Shown here piece by piece: positions 9,027 to 16,700 of a stretch of DNA of 64,000 bases. Source of the DNA: Clostridia bacterium (GTDB lineage Bacteria; Bacillota; Clostridia; Oscillospirales; Acutalibacteraceae); NCBI GenBank assembly GCA_024404115.1, contig JAKSQM010000006.1, positions 88,394-152,393 of the forward strand, written 5' to 3'. How positions within the stretch are numbered: the stretch's first letter is position 1; the number at the start of each line of letters is the position of its first letter. The position numbers were made by a program, and so were the translations under genes. A model generated the notes under the pieces. It saw only the letters and a program-made list of their open reading frames with translations, ran no database searches and was not told the DNA's origin.

Positions 9027-10036
9027 TTCTCAAAGCTCCTGTATTCTTTATATTCGCCGCTAAGGATTTTCTGCCACCATTCTTTGTTTTCAAGATACCA
9101 GTTGATTGTCTGCATAATGCCGTTTTCAAATGCAGTTTCGGGGTACCAGCCAAGCTCTGCCTTAATCTTTGCAGGGTCAATTGCATAGCGCATATCATGA
9201 CCTGGTCTGTCTTTAACATAAGTGATAAGGCTTTCGTCTTTGCCAACAGCCTTGATGATTGTTTTAACAACCTCAATGTTTGCCTTTTCGTTATGACCGC
9301 CGATGTTATAAACCTCACCGATTTTGCCGTTTTCAAGAATCATATCAATTGCCTTGCAGTGGTCATCAACATAAAGCCAATCACGCACATTAAGACCTTC
9401 TCCGTAAACGGGCAGTGCCTTGTCTGCAAGAGCGTTTGCAATCATAAGAGGAATCAGCTTTTCGGGGAACTGGAAAGGACCGTAGTTGTTGGAACAGCGT
9501 GAAATTGTAACAGGTGTTCCGAATGTTCTGTGATAAGCCATAACAAGTAAATCAGCAGATGCCTTACTTGCAGAGTATGGTGAGGATGTGTGAATGGGTG
9601 TATCCTCTGTGAAGAATAAATCAGGTCTGTCAAGTGGAAGATCGCCATAAACCTCATCTGTTGATACCTGATGATAGCGTGCAGTTTTATATTTGTTGCA
9701 GGCATCAAGAAGCACCTGTGTGCCCAGAATGTTGGTCTTTAAGAAAACTTCGGGTGTTTCAATGGAGCGGTCAACATGGCTCTCTGCTGCAAAGTTAACC
9801 ACTGCGTCAAATTTCTCTTCTTCAAAAAGCTCAAAAACAGCCTTGCGGTCAGTTATATCACCAAGCACAAAGCGGAAGTTTTCGCCCCTCGCATTGTCAA
9901 GAGTGTGCAGGTTGCCTGCATATGTCAGCGCATCAAGGCATACAAGTCTGTAATCAGGGTGCTTTTTCTGCATATAATAAATGAAATTACTACCGATAAA
10001 TCCAGCACCGCCAGTAACGAGAATATTTTTTGTCAT
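9023..10036 (-). CDS. rfbB: dTDP-glucose 4,6-dehydratase
   Basis: A 337-residue extended short-chain dehydrogenase that converts dTDP-glucose to dTDP-4-keto-6-deoxyglucose, the second step to dTDP-rhamnose. The NAD-binding GGAGFIGSNF, the STDEVYGDL block with active-site residues, and the YSASKASAD catalytic Tyr-Lys pair are intact, and length is normal. I start at MTKNILV because AAAGGAG lies 7 nt upstream; an in-frame ATG seven codons earlier precedes that site. The other rhamnose genes (rfbA, C, D) are not beside it, so the pathway is scattered in this genome. Confidence 0.95.
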   Translation of the reverse strand: MTKNILVTGGAGFIGSNFIYYMQKKHPDYRLVCLDALTYAGNLHTLDNARGENFRFVLGDITDRKAVFELFEEEKFDAVVNFAAESHVDRSIETPEVFLKTNILGTQVLLDACNKYKTARYHQVSTDEVYGDLPLDRPDLFFTEDTPIHTSSPYSASKASADLLVMAYHRTFGTPVTISRCSNNYGPFQFPEKLIPLMIANALADKALPVYGEGLNVRDWLYVDDHCKAIDMILENGKIGEVYNIGGHNEKANIEVVKTIIKAVGKDESLITYVKDRPGHDMRYAIDPAKIKAELGWYPETAFENGIMQTINWYLENKEWWQKILSGEYKEYRSFEK

Positions 10037-10065
10037 AAGAATTTCTCCTTTCATGAAGTTAATTT

Positions 10066-10074
10066 ATTATACCA
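10066..10074 (-). promoter_or_regulatory. Extended -10 promoter for rfbB
   Basis: TGGTATAAT on the minus strand is a perfect extended -10, 30 nt before the rfbB start codon. The -35 region is poor. Confidence 0.5.
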
Positions 10075-10117
10075 TATTTTTGCCAAAATAAAAGTAGGTA
10101 TAAATAATTTTTCAGAT

Positions 10118-10152
10118 ATAAAAAACCGCACCCCTCGCTGTGAGAAGTGCGG
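10118..10152 (-). terminator. Terminator after propeller gene
   Basis: CCGCAC (10126-10131) pairs with GTGCGG (10147-10152), with a further CTC/GAG inside. The minus-strand product ends in six T residues. Confidence 0.85.
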
Positions 10153-10165
10153 CAGAATTCAGATT

Positions 10166-11974
10166 TTATTTTTCACTGTTGAAATCATAAGCTGATACAA
10201 ATGCCTGAGCCAGCTTGTTTGCTTTAGAATCTTTGAAAACGCCATCTGATGATGTGGTGAAGCCTGCAATGACAAATCCGTTTTCGCTGGGAGTAATTGA
10301 GTTGATAGTGTCATCAAGCTTGCCGCCGATGATGTTAGAGAACATTATATCGCCTGCGTTGTTAAGCACAGTAACAAATCCGTCCCTTTCACCAGCTGTG
10401 ATAAGGCCTGCGAATGTGTAGTTATCAGATTTTGTTGAGCCTGTTACAACAATACCTCTGCTTGTTACAGCAACATCTTCAATTTTGTCTGCTTCAGTTC
10501 CGCCAATGTTGTGTGCCCAGTAAGCCTTGCCGTCCTCAGCGAATCTTACAACATAACCGTCTGTTACGCCGTAGCAATGCTCAAAGCTGCCGCTTGCACG
10601 CTTGATGATAGACATTGTTCCGCCTGTTACGCAGCCGCCGTCCTCAGTTGCGGCAATTGAGTTAAACTCACTTCTGCCCCAGCCTGCAAGGTTGGATGAC
10701 CAGATAAGGTCGCCTTTTTTGTTGAGCTTCATAACAACTGTGTTGGGGTTGTTGTTTGTTACTTTATACTCTGCAAGTGAAGCGAAGTTGCCGTCATAAG
10801 AGTTTGTAACACAGGTGGCAAAAATTTCACCTTTTTTGTTTGTGTCAAGTGCAGTAATTTTGTTTGCTTTTGAACCTGAAAGAACCTTTTTCCATTCAAT
10901 AGCACCTTTTTTGTCAAACTTAAAGATGTATGCTTTATATTTGCCGTCAGCATTCTTGAAAAGACCTGTTGTTGAGTCAGCCTCGCCGCCTACAACAAAT
11001 CCGCCGTCTGGTGTTGCAGCAACGCTGTATGCTATATCGCCATTTTCCTCTTCGTTGCAGGGGAAAGCGTATGACCATAAGAGATTGCCGTTTTTATCAA
11101 GCTTAACAATAAGTGAAGCTGAGCTTAAACCTGTTTTGGGAGCATCTGTATCTGTTGCAGATGTTGAACCTACTGCAACGATAGAGCCGTCTTTAAGCTC
11201 TGCAACATCGTTGAAAAGTACAAGTCCGTCGCCGCCTGTTACATATGACCACAGGAATTTACCGTCATTATCAAATTTTGAAATTGCACCATAGTATGTT
11301 TTCCATGATGACTTTGCTTTTGAATAAATGCCGTCTTTTGAGTTTGAGTTACCAATTGTAACAAAACCGCCGTCAACAGCAATAACCTTTTTGAAAAGGT
11401 CTTCGTTTGAGCCGTTTGAATAAGAAATCCACTTGCGTGAGATAGCTTTTGCAACAGATTCATCTTTGGGACCCTCATATTTAATGGTCTGGCTCTTTGT
11501 GTATCTGAGACCGTCTGTGAGAGTTGAATTCTTATCTGTTGTGTAGTCGGGGATAGCGTTTGTTTTTGTTATCTCAAGCTTGTCGCCAACAACCTTACCT
11601 GTGTAATAAATAAGCTTGCCAACATCGTTTGTTCTGTTAAGGGTGTAAAGAACGTTGCCGTTAGCGTCCTTTTTACCAGTGGTGTAAATAACTCTGCCGT
11701 TTTTGTCTTTATAGCCAGTGTCATAACCCTTGTGTCCCTCTTTGTCGGTAATGCCTTTTTTATCTTTGGCAGTGCCTGTTATGGCGGTAACATCAACTCT
11801 GTCTTCACCGGGGAGGGTGATGACTTCTGGAGATGAACCAGTTGATTTATTGTTTGATGGGGTCTTTTCGGGAATCAAAGCCTTGATACCGAAAAATGCT
11901 GCGATAATCACAGCAACAACAGCGGCAATGATTACAATAAGTTTTATGTTCTTGCCTTTTTTGCTGTTTTCCAT
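10166..11974 (-). CDS. Membrane-anchored seven-repeat beta-propeller protein
   Basis: A 602-residue protein with a short basic N-terminus, one membrane helix (about residues 12-32), a Ser/Pro linker and a region of short repeats of the type KDKNGRVIYTTGKKDANG. Then come about seven repeats of ~55-60 residues, each with a form like V-KLDKNG-LLWS followed ~20 residues later by A-TPDGGFVVGG. Seven such units suggest a seven-bladed beta-propeller outside the cell. I do not see PQQ-binding residues. The start MENSKKG follows AGAGGTG; an upstream start is less likely. Monocistronic; ligand unknown. Confidence 0.75.
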   Translation of the reverse strand: MENSKKGKNIKLIVIIAAVVAVIIAAFFGIKALIPEKTPSNNKSTGSSPEVITLPGEDRVDVTAITGTAKDKKGITDKEGHKGYDTGYKDKNGRVIYTTGKKDANGNVLYTLNRTNDVGKLIYYTGKVVGDKLEITKTNAIPDYTTDKNSTLTDGLRYTKSQTIKYEGPKDESVAKAISRKWISYSNGSNEDLFKKVIAVDGGFVTIGNSNSKDGIYSKAKSSWKTYYGAISKFDNDGKFLWSYVTGGDGLVLFNDVAELKDGSIVAVGSTSATDTDAPKTGLSSASLIVKLDKNGNLLWSYAFPCNEEENGDIAYSVAATPDGGFVVGGEADSTTGLFKNADGKYKAYIFKFDKKGAIEWKKVLSGSKANKITALDTNKKGEIFATCVTNSYDGNFASLAEYKVTNNNPNTVVMKLNKKGDLIWSSNLAGWGRSEFNSIAATEDGGCVTGGTMSIIKRASGSFEHCYGVTDGYVVRFAEDGKAYWAHNIGGTEADKIEDVAVTSRGIVVTGSTKSDNYTFAGLITAGERDGFVTVLNNAGDIMFSNIIGGKLDDTINSITPSENGFVIAGFTTSSDGVFKDSKANKLAQAFVSAYDFNSEK

Positions 11975-12006
11975 AAAAACACCTCTTTTTATATATTCAT
12001 AAATAA

Positions 12007-12035
12007 AATATAACATATTGACGATGTTTTTTCAA
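12007..12035 (-). promoter_or_regulatory. Sigma-A promoter for propeller gene
   Basis: Minus strand: -35 TTGAAA (12030-12035), 17-bp spacer, -10 TATATT (12007-12012), 33 nt before the start codon. Confidence 0.6.
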
Positions 12036-12122
12036 TGAAAAAGACTTAAATTTCTTGTTAATTTGTGATAAAATAGGCTGAGAATATATTAAAGCTCTGT
12101 ATTTTTGAAAAGAGGATGTAAA

Positions 12123-12758
12123 ATGACATTAGAAGAAAAAGCAATTCTTGCCGTTGAAGCGTTAAAAAAAGATTACCCAGAAGCTATTTGCTCCTTAAAT
12201 GCAGAGAGCGATTTTGAATTGCTTATTGCAACCCGCCTTTCTGCTCAATGCACAGATGCAAGGGTGAATCTTGTTACCCCTGCTCTTTTTGCAAGATACA
12301 GAACACTTGAAGACTATGCCAACGCAAATGTGGAGGATATTGAAAATTATATCCGTTCCTGCGGATTCTTCCGCACCAAGGCAAAGGATATTATTGGTAT
12401 GGCACAGCAGATTATTGAACGCTTTGGCGGAAAAGTACCAGATAATATTGAGGATTTGACCTCGCTCCCAGGTGTTGGCAGAAAAACAGCAAACCTCATC
12501 TGCGGTGATATTTATAAAAAGCCTGCGGTTGTGGCAGATACTCACCTTATCAGAATAACAAATCTTTTGGGGCTGGTGAACAGCAAAAATCCCGAAAAGG
12601 TTGAGCGTGAGCTAAAAAAAATACTGCCCCCTCATGAAAGCAACGATTTTTGTCATCGTTGTGTCCTTCACGGAAGAGCAGTTTGCGTTGCCCGCAGACC
12701 TAAATGTGATGTTTGCTCTATGAAAGAATTTTGCTCATTTAAAATGCAAAGTGAGTAA
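12123..12758 (+). CDS. nth: Endonuclease III
   Basis: A 211-residue bifunctional DNA glycosylase/AP lyase that removes oxidised pyrimidines. The helix-hairpin-helix LPGVGRKTA carries the catalytic Lys, VADTHL carries the catalytic Asp, and the C-terminal iron-sulfur loop is C-x6-C-x2-C-x5-C (CVARRPKCDVCSMKEFC). The ATG at 12123 follows AGAGGA; an in-frame TTG six codons upstream overlaps that site. Its 3' end overlaps the opposing small membrane-protein gene by 20 bp. Confidence 0.96.
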   Translation: MTLEEKAILAVEALKKDYPEAICSLNAESDFELLIATRLSAQCTDARVNLVTPALFARYRTLEDYANANVEDIENYIRSCGFFRTKAKDIIGMAQQIIERFGGKVPDNIEDLTSLPGVGRKTANLICGDIYKKPAVVADTHLIRITNLLGLVNSKNPEKVERELKKILPPHESNDFCHRCVLHGRAVCVARRPKCDVCSMKEFCSFKMQSE

Positions 12759-13005
12759 CAATAATTGCAATTGCCGCCCCTGTAATAGCCGCCGCAGCCA
12801 GCTTGCCAATAAGTGCCAGCCTGTCCGCTCTGATTTTTGATGGCGGCGGTGAGCCTGTTTTGCCTGCAATTGAGCTTGCTCTTTCACGGAGTGTGCCTTG
12901 GCTGACAGATGAAAATTCAGGCTTTATAAAAAATATAACTCTTTCAAAATATTCGCACCCCGGTCGTGTTACTTCCACAACCTGATGGTTTACACCCTGT
13001 ATCAT
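12739..13005 (-). CDS. Small single-span membrane protein, unknown
   Basis: An 88-residue protein: an N-terminal soluble part (MIQGVNHQVVEVTRPGCEYF...), a Pro/Ser-rich linker (TGSPPPSKIRAD) and a C-terminal membrane helix of about 20 residues rich in Ala and Ile. An AAAGGTG site precedes the ATG. From memory, similar proteins opening with MIQGVN and closing with one helix recur in clostridia; I could not check this. The gene converges on nth and overlaps its last 20 bp. A tail-anchored topology is inferred. Confidence 0.7.
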   Translation of the reverse strand: MIQGVNHQVVEVTRPGCEYFERVIFFIKPEFSSVSQGTLRERASSIAGKTGSPPPSKIRADRLALIGKLAAAAITGAAIAIIVTHFAF

Positions 13006-13385
13006 TTAATCACCTTTTTCGTTGTTTTTGTCTGTTATATTTTTGGTTTAAAGTGCGGTTTTTATACAAGACTTATGGTGAATTTAATTCGACTTTTTGC
13101 GTGCAATTGCGATTTTTAAATTTTTGGTTATTTTTACCCTTAATGTTGCACAAGCAGGGCAAAGCCTGTGCAAAACTCTGTGCAAAATGTGTATAACTTT
13201 TCAAAAACCCCTTGATATAGCTTATTTTTGCTGTCAAAAACCCAGTTGTGCATATTTTTGGTCAAAAATTTAAGATTTTTTTTCAGCAAAAAAATCCGAC
13301 AAAAAAGTATATAAAACATCCAAATTCGGGCGAAAACTTTGGTAATTATTTTTGTTGAAAAAGCTTGACAAAAGGAATGATAATT
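13006..13385. other. 380-bp AT-rich spacer with DnaA-box-like 9-mers
   Basis: No credible gene. The spacer is rich in T and A runs. It contains two copies of TGTGCAAAA (13167-13175, 13179-13187) immediately followed by TGTGTATAA (13188-13196), which differs by one base from the DnaA box TGTGGATAA, and a looser TGTGCATAT (13247-13255). TCAAAAACCC occurs twice (13201, 13234). The ogg promoter must lie near its right end. Confidence 0.4.
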
Positions 13386-14216
13386 ATGTCAGAAAATTTG
13401 AAAAAACTTGTTTTAAAGGGAGTTACCCCTCTTGACGCAGGTCTGACCCTTGATTGCGGTCAGAGCTTCCGCTGGAGTGAAAATAAAAACGGAACATGGC
13501 ACGGTGTTGCATTTGGCAGGAGTGTTGATGTCTTTGTTGATGGCGATGAGCTGATAATCACAGGCGATGTGAACGAAAACGATGAACAGCTTTGGCGAGA
13601 TTATTTTGACCTCAACACAGATTACGGCACAATCTGCCAAAACCTTTGCGAAGATAAATGGCTCAACAAGGCTATTTCCGCATACGCAGGCATAAGAATT
13701 TTAAAGCAGGAGCCGTGGGAGGCGCTTTGCTCTTTTATAATTTCGCAGAATAATAATATCCCCAGAATCAAAGGCATCATTGAGCGACTTTGCGCCACAT
13801 TCGGCGAAAAGCTCAGCAGTGGTGATTACTCTTTCCCCTCTGCACAGGTGCTTTCAAAAGAGAGTGTCGAGAGCCTTGCACCGCTGAGGGCAGGCTTCCG
13901 TGCAAAATACATTATTGATGCTGCCAAAAAGGTTGCAGACGGCACAGTTGACCTTGAAAAAATCAATTCAATGCCCATTGAAGATGCAAGGCTTGAGCTT
14001 CAGAAAATCAGCGGAGTCGGCCCCAAGGTTGCGGAATGCACCTTGCTTTATGGCTTCGGCAAAAAAGAAGCTTTTCCTGTTGATGTGTGGGTTCGCAGGA
14101 TTATGGGTGAGTTATACCCCGACGGCTTGCCCCAATGCACAAAGGGTGTTGAGGGCATTGCACAGCAATATTTATTCCATTGGCGTAGGAATGTTGAAAA
14201 TCCATTTGAAGAATGA
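13386..14216 (+). CDS. ogg: 8-oxoguanine DNA glycosylase
   Basis: A 276-residue enzyme of the OGG1 type, which excises 8-oxoguanine and cleaves abasic sites. An OGG_N-like domain (DCGQSFRW) covers residues 1-~120, then the HhH-GPD domain with SGVGPKVAEC (Schiff-base Lys) and FPVDVWV (catalytic Asp). The start MSENLKK at 13386 has AAAGGA 8 nt upstream; an in-frame TTG at 13365 is upstream of that site. Together with nth and the nearby glutathione peroxidase it suggests a small oxidative-damage neighbourhood, although these are not all one operon. Confidence 0.93.
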   Translation: MSENLKKLVLKGVTPLDAGLTLDCGQSFRWSENKNGTWHGVAFGRSVDVFVDGDELIITGDVNENDEQLWRDYFDLNTDYGTICQNLCEDKWLNKAISAYAGIRILKQEPWEALCSFIISQNNNIPRIKGIIERLCATFGEKLSSGDYSFPSAQVLSKESVESLAPLRAGFRAKYIIDAAKKVADGTVDLEKINSMPIEDARLELQKISGVGPKVAECTLLYGFGKKEAFPVDVWVRRIMGELYPDGLPQCTKGVEGIAQQYLFHWRRNVENPFEE

Positions 14217-14252
14217 TATAATAAGAAAGTTATTTTGAAAGGAGCGATTATT

Positions 14253-15152
14253 ATTAAAAAGTTAATGTCAGCCGTTGTCGCTTTTTTGCTGGTTTTTGCA
14301 ATGTATGGCTGTAATTCAGATAAATTTTCGCTGATTATTGATAATCAGCCTGTCCCCCATGAAATATATAATTATTTCCTTTCAAAGGCAGAGAATGACG
14401 AAGCCTATAAAACCGAAAAAGATAAAGACAAAATCGCAGTTGACCTTTGCAAAAAATATGTTGCAGAGAGCAAAATTATTAAGGATAATAAGATCACCCT
14501 TTCCGCAGAGGAAAAAGTTTCTGTTGCAGCTGATACAAAAGCTCAGTGGCAGCTTTTTGGCGGATTCTATGAAAAAAACGGCGTCAGCAAGCAGACGCTC
14601 AACGAAATTATCGAGCACAGCCAGCTTGTTGACGAGGCGATTATCACGATTTATTCAGACGGCGAAAAGGCTGTTTCTGAAAAAGATATTAAAAAATTCT
14701 ATAACAAAAACTATATTGCAATTGAGCTTATTTCTGCCGACTTCACAGACGAAAACGGCAACCCTGCCGATGACGCAAGAATGAACGAAATCACAGATGC
14801 TTTTAAAGAAATGCGTGATTTTGTAAGAACAGGCGAAAGCTTTGAATCTGTTGCACAGCGATACCCCGAATTGGCAGATTATTCAGGCGAAGCGTCAGTT
14901 ATAACTTCTTTTGATAGCTCATATCCCGTTGGTTTATTTAAAAATATTTCTGAACTTGATAATGGCAGTACGCAGGTTTATAAATATAACAGGTCAATTT
15001 ATCTTGTTTACCGCCTGCCTGCCGAGGAAAATCAGAGCTTTTATTCACTTTATTCAAAAGATTGTATTATAAGAATGAAAAAAAGTGAATTTGAAAAAAC
15101 AGTAAACGCACTTGCAGAAAAAAGCAAAGTAGTGTATAATAACAAAGATTAA
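14253..15152 (+). CDS. PrsA/SurA-like foldase lipoprotein with probable ATT start
   Basis: A 299-residue lipoprotein with lipobox AMYGC after a short signal peptide. The body is mostly helical with SurA_N-like helices and a C-terminal section; a canonical rotamase signature is not obvious, so it may be a chaperone without isomerase activity. The start is unusual: AAAGGAG (14238-14244) is 8 nt before an ATT codon followed by AAAAAG, which would give a normal M-K-K signal peptide. The only ATG (14265) is 20 nt from the ribosome site and a TTG at 14235 lies in front of it. Follows ogg by 36 nt. Confidence 0.7.
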   Translation: MKKLMSAVVAFLLVFAMYGCNSDKFSLIIDNQPVPHEIYNYFLSKAENDEAYKTEKDKDKIAVDLCKKYVAESKIIKDNKITLSAEEKVSVAADTKAQWQLFGGFYEKNGVSKQTLNEIIEHSQLVDEAIITIYSDGEKAVSEKDIKKFYNKNYIAIELISADFTDENGNPADDARMNEITDAFKEMRDFVRTGESFESVAQRYPELADYSGEASVITSFDSSYPVGLFKNISELDNGSTQVYKYNRSIYLVYRLPAEENQSFYSLYSKDCIIRMKKSEFEKTVNALAEKSKVVYNNKD

Positions 15153-15177
15153 TGTTGTTTAGTAGGAGGAAAGGCAA

Positions 15178-15720
15178 ATGCCTGTAAGAAATGTTATAAT
15201 ACTTGCTATAATGGCCATATGCGGAATTTTTGTTGTGTTCTTTCACCGTCAGCTTATCGAAATTCTCCTTAACTTAAAGGATTCTTTTAAAGACTTTATG
15301 GCAAGCCTTAAATACGGTAACTTCACAGAGAGAGAAAATTCAATTTGCAATGTGTATCTTAATTATCATTATCCAAGATACACACCTTATAAAAATTATT
15401 GCTGGAACTGCCAGAAAGAGGTTAATTCAACAGATAGTCCCCGCTGCCCTGTTTGCGGAATTTACATCTGCCTTGAATGTGGTGCGTGCCACCCCAATTG
15501 TTCAGACCGTGATGAAAAAATTTATATTTCAGAAAAAGAAGTCAGAGCAATGCTCAGCGGCAAAAAGCGAAAAGCAATTATTAACAGAATCAACACCGTT
15601 AAATCTCACGCAAACGATAAAATTTATTATTGCGCAATGGCAGAGAAAGAGTTTGGTGCAGTTGATGTTCCAAAAAGAGCAAAAGAGCTTGATAAAAACA
15701 TCAACAATCAGAAAAAATGA
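15178..15720 (+). CDS. Membrane-anchored zinc-ribbon protein, unknown
   Basis: A 180-residue protein with an N-terminal membrane helix (residues ~4-24) and a cytoplasmic part containing four closely spaced Cys pairs: CWNC, CPVC, CLEC and CHPNC, typical of one or two zinc ribbons. The C-terminal third is basic and probably helical. AGGAGG lies upstream of the ATG and the gap to the lipoprotein gene is 25 nt, so the two are cotranscribed. No function can be named. Confidence 0.75.
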   Translation: MPVRNVIILAIMAICGIFVVFFHRQLIEILLNLKDSFKDFMASLKYGNFTERENSICNVYLNYHYPRYTPYKNYCWNCQKEVNSTDSPRCPVCGIYICLECGACHPNCSDRDEKIYISEKEVRAMLSGKKRKAIINRINTVKSHANDKIYYCAMAEKEFGAVDVPKRAKELDKNINNQKK

Positions 15721-15738
15721 ATAAATAAAAAGAATAAA

Positions 15739-15777
15739 GACATACTATTCTGCGGAGGGATAGTATGTCTTTTTTTG
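15739..15777 (+). promoter_or_regulatory. Terminator-like hairpin embedding RBS and start codon
   Basis: AGACATACTAT and ATAGTATGTCT form a perfect 11-bp stem. The loop holds GCGGAGGG, the ribosome binding site of the next ORF; the ATG lies in the 3' arm and the first codons TCT TTT TTT are the T-tract. As RNA the hairpin could both end transcription and hide the start codon. Confidence 0.7.
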
Positions 15778-15929
15778 ATGAAAATAAACAGGTGAAAGAT
15801 ACGCTGAATGAACTGCCCGAAAGTGTTAAAAAGAAAGTGCAGGCAAACGCAAACGAAATAAAATCTGTTGGCGAGCTTGATGAGCTTGTAAGGCGTATAC
15901 GCACAGCAGAAACAGGCAGGATATTTTAA
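15765..15929 (+). CDS. 54-residue protein translated from within a hairpin
   Basis: A small ORF of 55 codons starting MSFFDENKQVKD and ending RIRTAETGRIF. It is charged, probably helical, has no membrane segment and no recognised domain. GGAGGG sits 7 nt before the ATG and the stop is 14 nt before the glutathione peroxidase start, whose own GGAGGG follows, so the spacing looks like an operon. Coding status rests on the ribosome site, context and protein-like composition. The start codon is buried in the hairpin described separately. Confidence 0.6.
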   Translation: MSFFDENKQVKDTLNELPESVKKKVQANANEIKSVGELDELVRRIRTAETGRIF

Positions 15930-15943
15930 TTTGGAGGGATTTT

Positions 15944-16417
15944 ATGTCAGTATATGATTTTAAGGCAAGGGATGCCAAAGGAAAAGAGATTTCACTTTCA
16001 GATTATAAAGGCAAGGTGCTTTTGATAGTGAACACCGCCACAGGCTGCGGATTCACCCCGCAATATGAGGGTTTGCAGAAGCTTTATGATAAATATAATG
16101 AAAAGGGATTGGAAATTCTCGATTTCCCCTGTAATCAGTTTGGCAATCAGGCACCTGGCACAGAGGATGAAATTGTCAGCTTTTGCAAGCTCAATTATAA
16201 TGTGTCATTTAAGCAGTTTGCAAAAATCGATGTTAACGGAGCAGATGAACATCCGCTTTATAAATATCTGAAAAGTGTCAAGGGCGGCATGATGTGCAAT
16301 AAAATCAAATGGAATTTCACCAAATTCCTTGTGGATAGAAACGGCGAAGTGGTGGAACGGTATGCCCCCACCGTAACCCCCGAAAAGATAGAGGATAGAA
16401 TTAAAGAGCTGTTATAA
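15944..16417 (+). CDS. Glutathione peroxidase family thiol peroxidase
   Basis: A 157-residue cytoplasmic protein of the GPx/BsaA family. It has Cys35 in TATGCGFTPQYEGL at the peroxidatic position (Cys, not selenocysteine), the FPCNQFGNQAPG block with the conserved Gln, and WNFTKFLVDRNG with the Trp-Asn pair. Bacterial Cys-type members usually take electrons from thioredoxin; trxB lies 32 kb away in this window. GGAGGG precedes the ATG. Last gene of the 13.4-16.4 kb run. Confidence 0.94.
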   Translation: MSVYDFKARDAKGKEISLSDYKGKVLLIVNTATGCGFTPQYEGLQKLYDKYNEKGLEILDFPCNQFGNQAPGTEDEIVSFCKLNYNVSFKQFAKIDVNGADEHPLYKYLKSVKGGMMCNKIKWNFTKFLVDRNGEVVERYAPTVTPEKIEDRIKELL

Positions 16418-16422
16418 TGCAG

Positions 16423-16447
16423 GCACCCATATGGGTGCTTAATTTTT
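16423..16447 (+). terminator. Terminator after glutathione peroxidase
   Basis: GCACCCAT / ATGGGTGC (16423-16438) is an uninterrupted inverted repeat followed by TTAATTTTT. The stem must open to form a loop, so the hairpin is short. Confidence 0.7.
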
Positions 16448-16449
16448 GT

Positions 16450-16487
16450 AAAAAATAAAACAGACACCGCAAAGGCATCTGTTTTAT
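16450..16487 (-). terminator. Minus-strand terminator after partial tRNA copy
   Basis: On the minus strand AAAACAGA and TCTGTTTTA flank a short loop and a T-rich tract follows. It ends anything transcribed through the truncated tRNA copy and mirrors the terminator behind the intact tRNA. Confidence 0.6.
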
Positions 16488-16508
16488 TGGCGGAGAAGGA
16501 GAGACTCG
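16488..16508 (-). repeat. 21-nt copy of the 3' end of tRNA-Ser(GCT)
   Basis: These 21 bases are identical to 16701-16721, the acceptor 3' strand, CCA and part of the T arm of the adjacent tRNA-Ser(GCT). No other tRNA structure is present. It looks like a tRNA-end duplication or the far attachment-type boundary of a short insertion. Confidence 0.8.
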
Positions 16509-16660
16509 TTGCCCCTCAGAAACATAGTCGCCTTGCTCGCTTGGAGCGCATCGCAATTCTCCTTGTTTCTTCACCTCAGCGCAACGCCTGCATTGTCCAC
16601 CGGACACGGCGTTCCGCTTCGCCCCGCGCCTCCGTCGCTCAAGTTCGAGTTCAAATATAA
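16509..16660. repeat. GC-rich block between tRNA-end copies
   Basis: About 150 bp much richer in G and C than its surroundings, with no supported gene. It contains the near-palindrome TGTCC-ACC-GGACA. Taken with the flanking 21-nt repeats it resembles a decayed or miniature element inserted at the tRNA 3' end. From memory, similar blocks recur behind tRNA genes in clostridia, but I cannot verify that here. Confidence 0.5.
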
Positions 16661-16667
16661 ATTTGCA

Positions 16668-16698
16668 TAAAAAAACAAGCACCTCGAAAGATGCTTGC
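16668..16698 (-). terminator. Terminator of tRNA-Ser(GCT)
   Basis: On the minus strand AAGCAAGCATC and a complementary GGTGCTTGTT flank a short loop and a run of seven T residues follows, directly after the CCA end. Confidence 0.7.
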
Positions 16699-16700
16699 TT

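Noticed and set aside
12966-13196. 76-codon plus-strand frame before ogg
   Set aside because: It overlaps the start of the small membrane-protein gene, lacks a ribosome site and is aromatic-rich as expected from T-rich spacer.
16401-16682. 93-codon Arg/Ser/Gly-rich reading frame across the tRNA-end block
   Set aside because: It runs through two terminators and the GC-rich repeat block and has no ribosome binding site; it is a by-product of the repeat.
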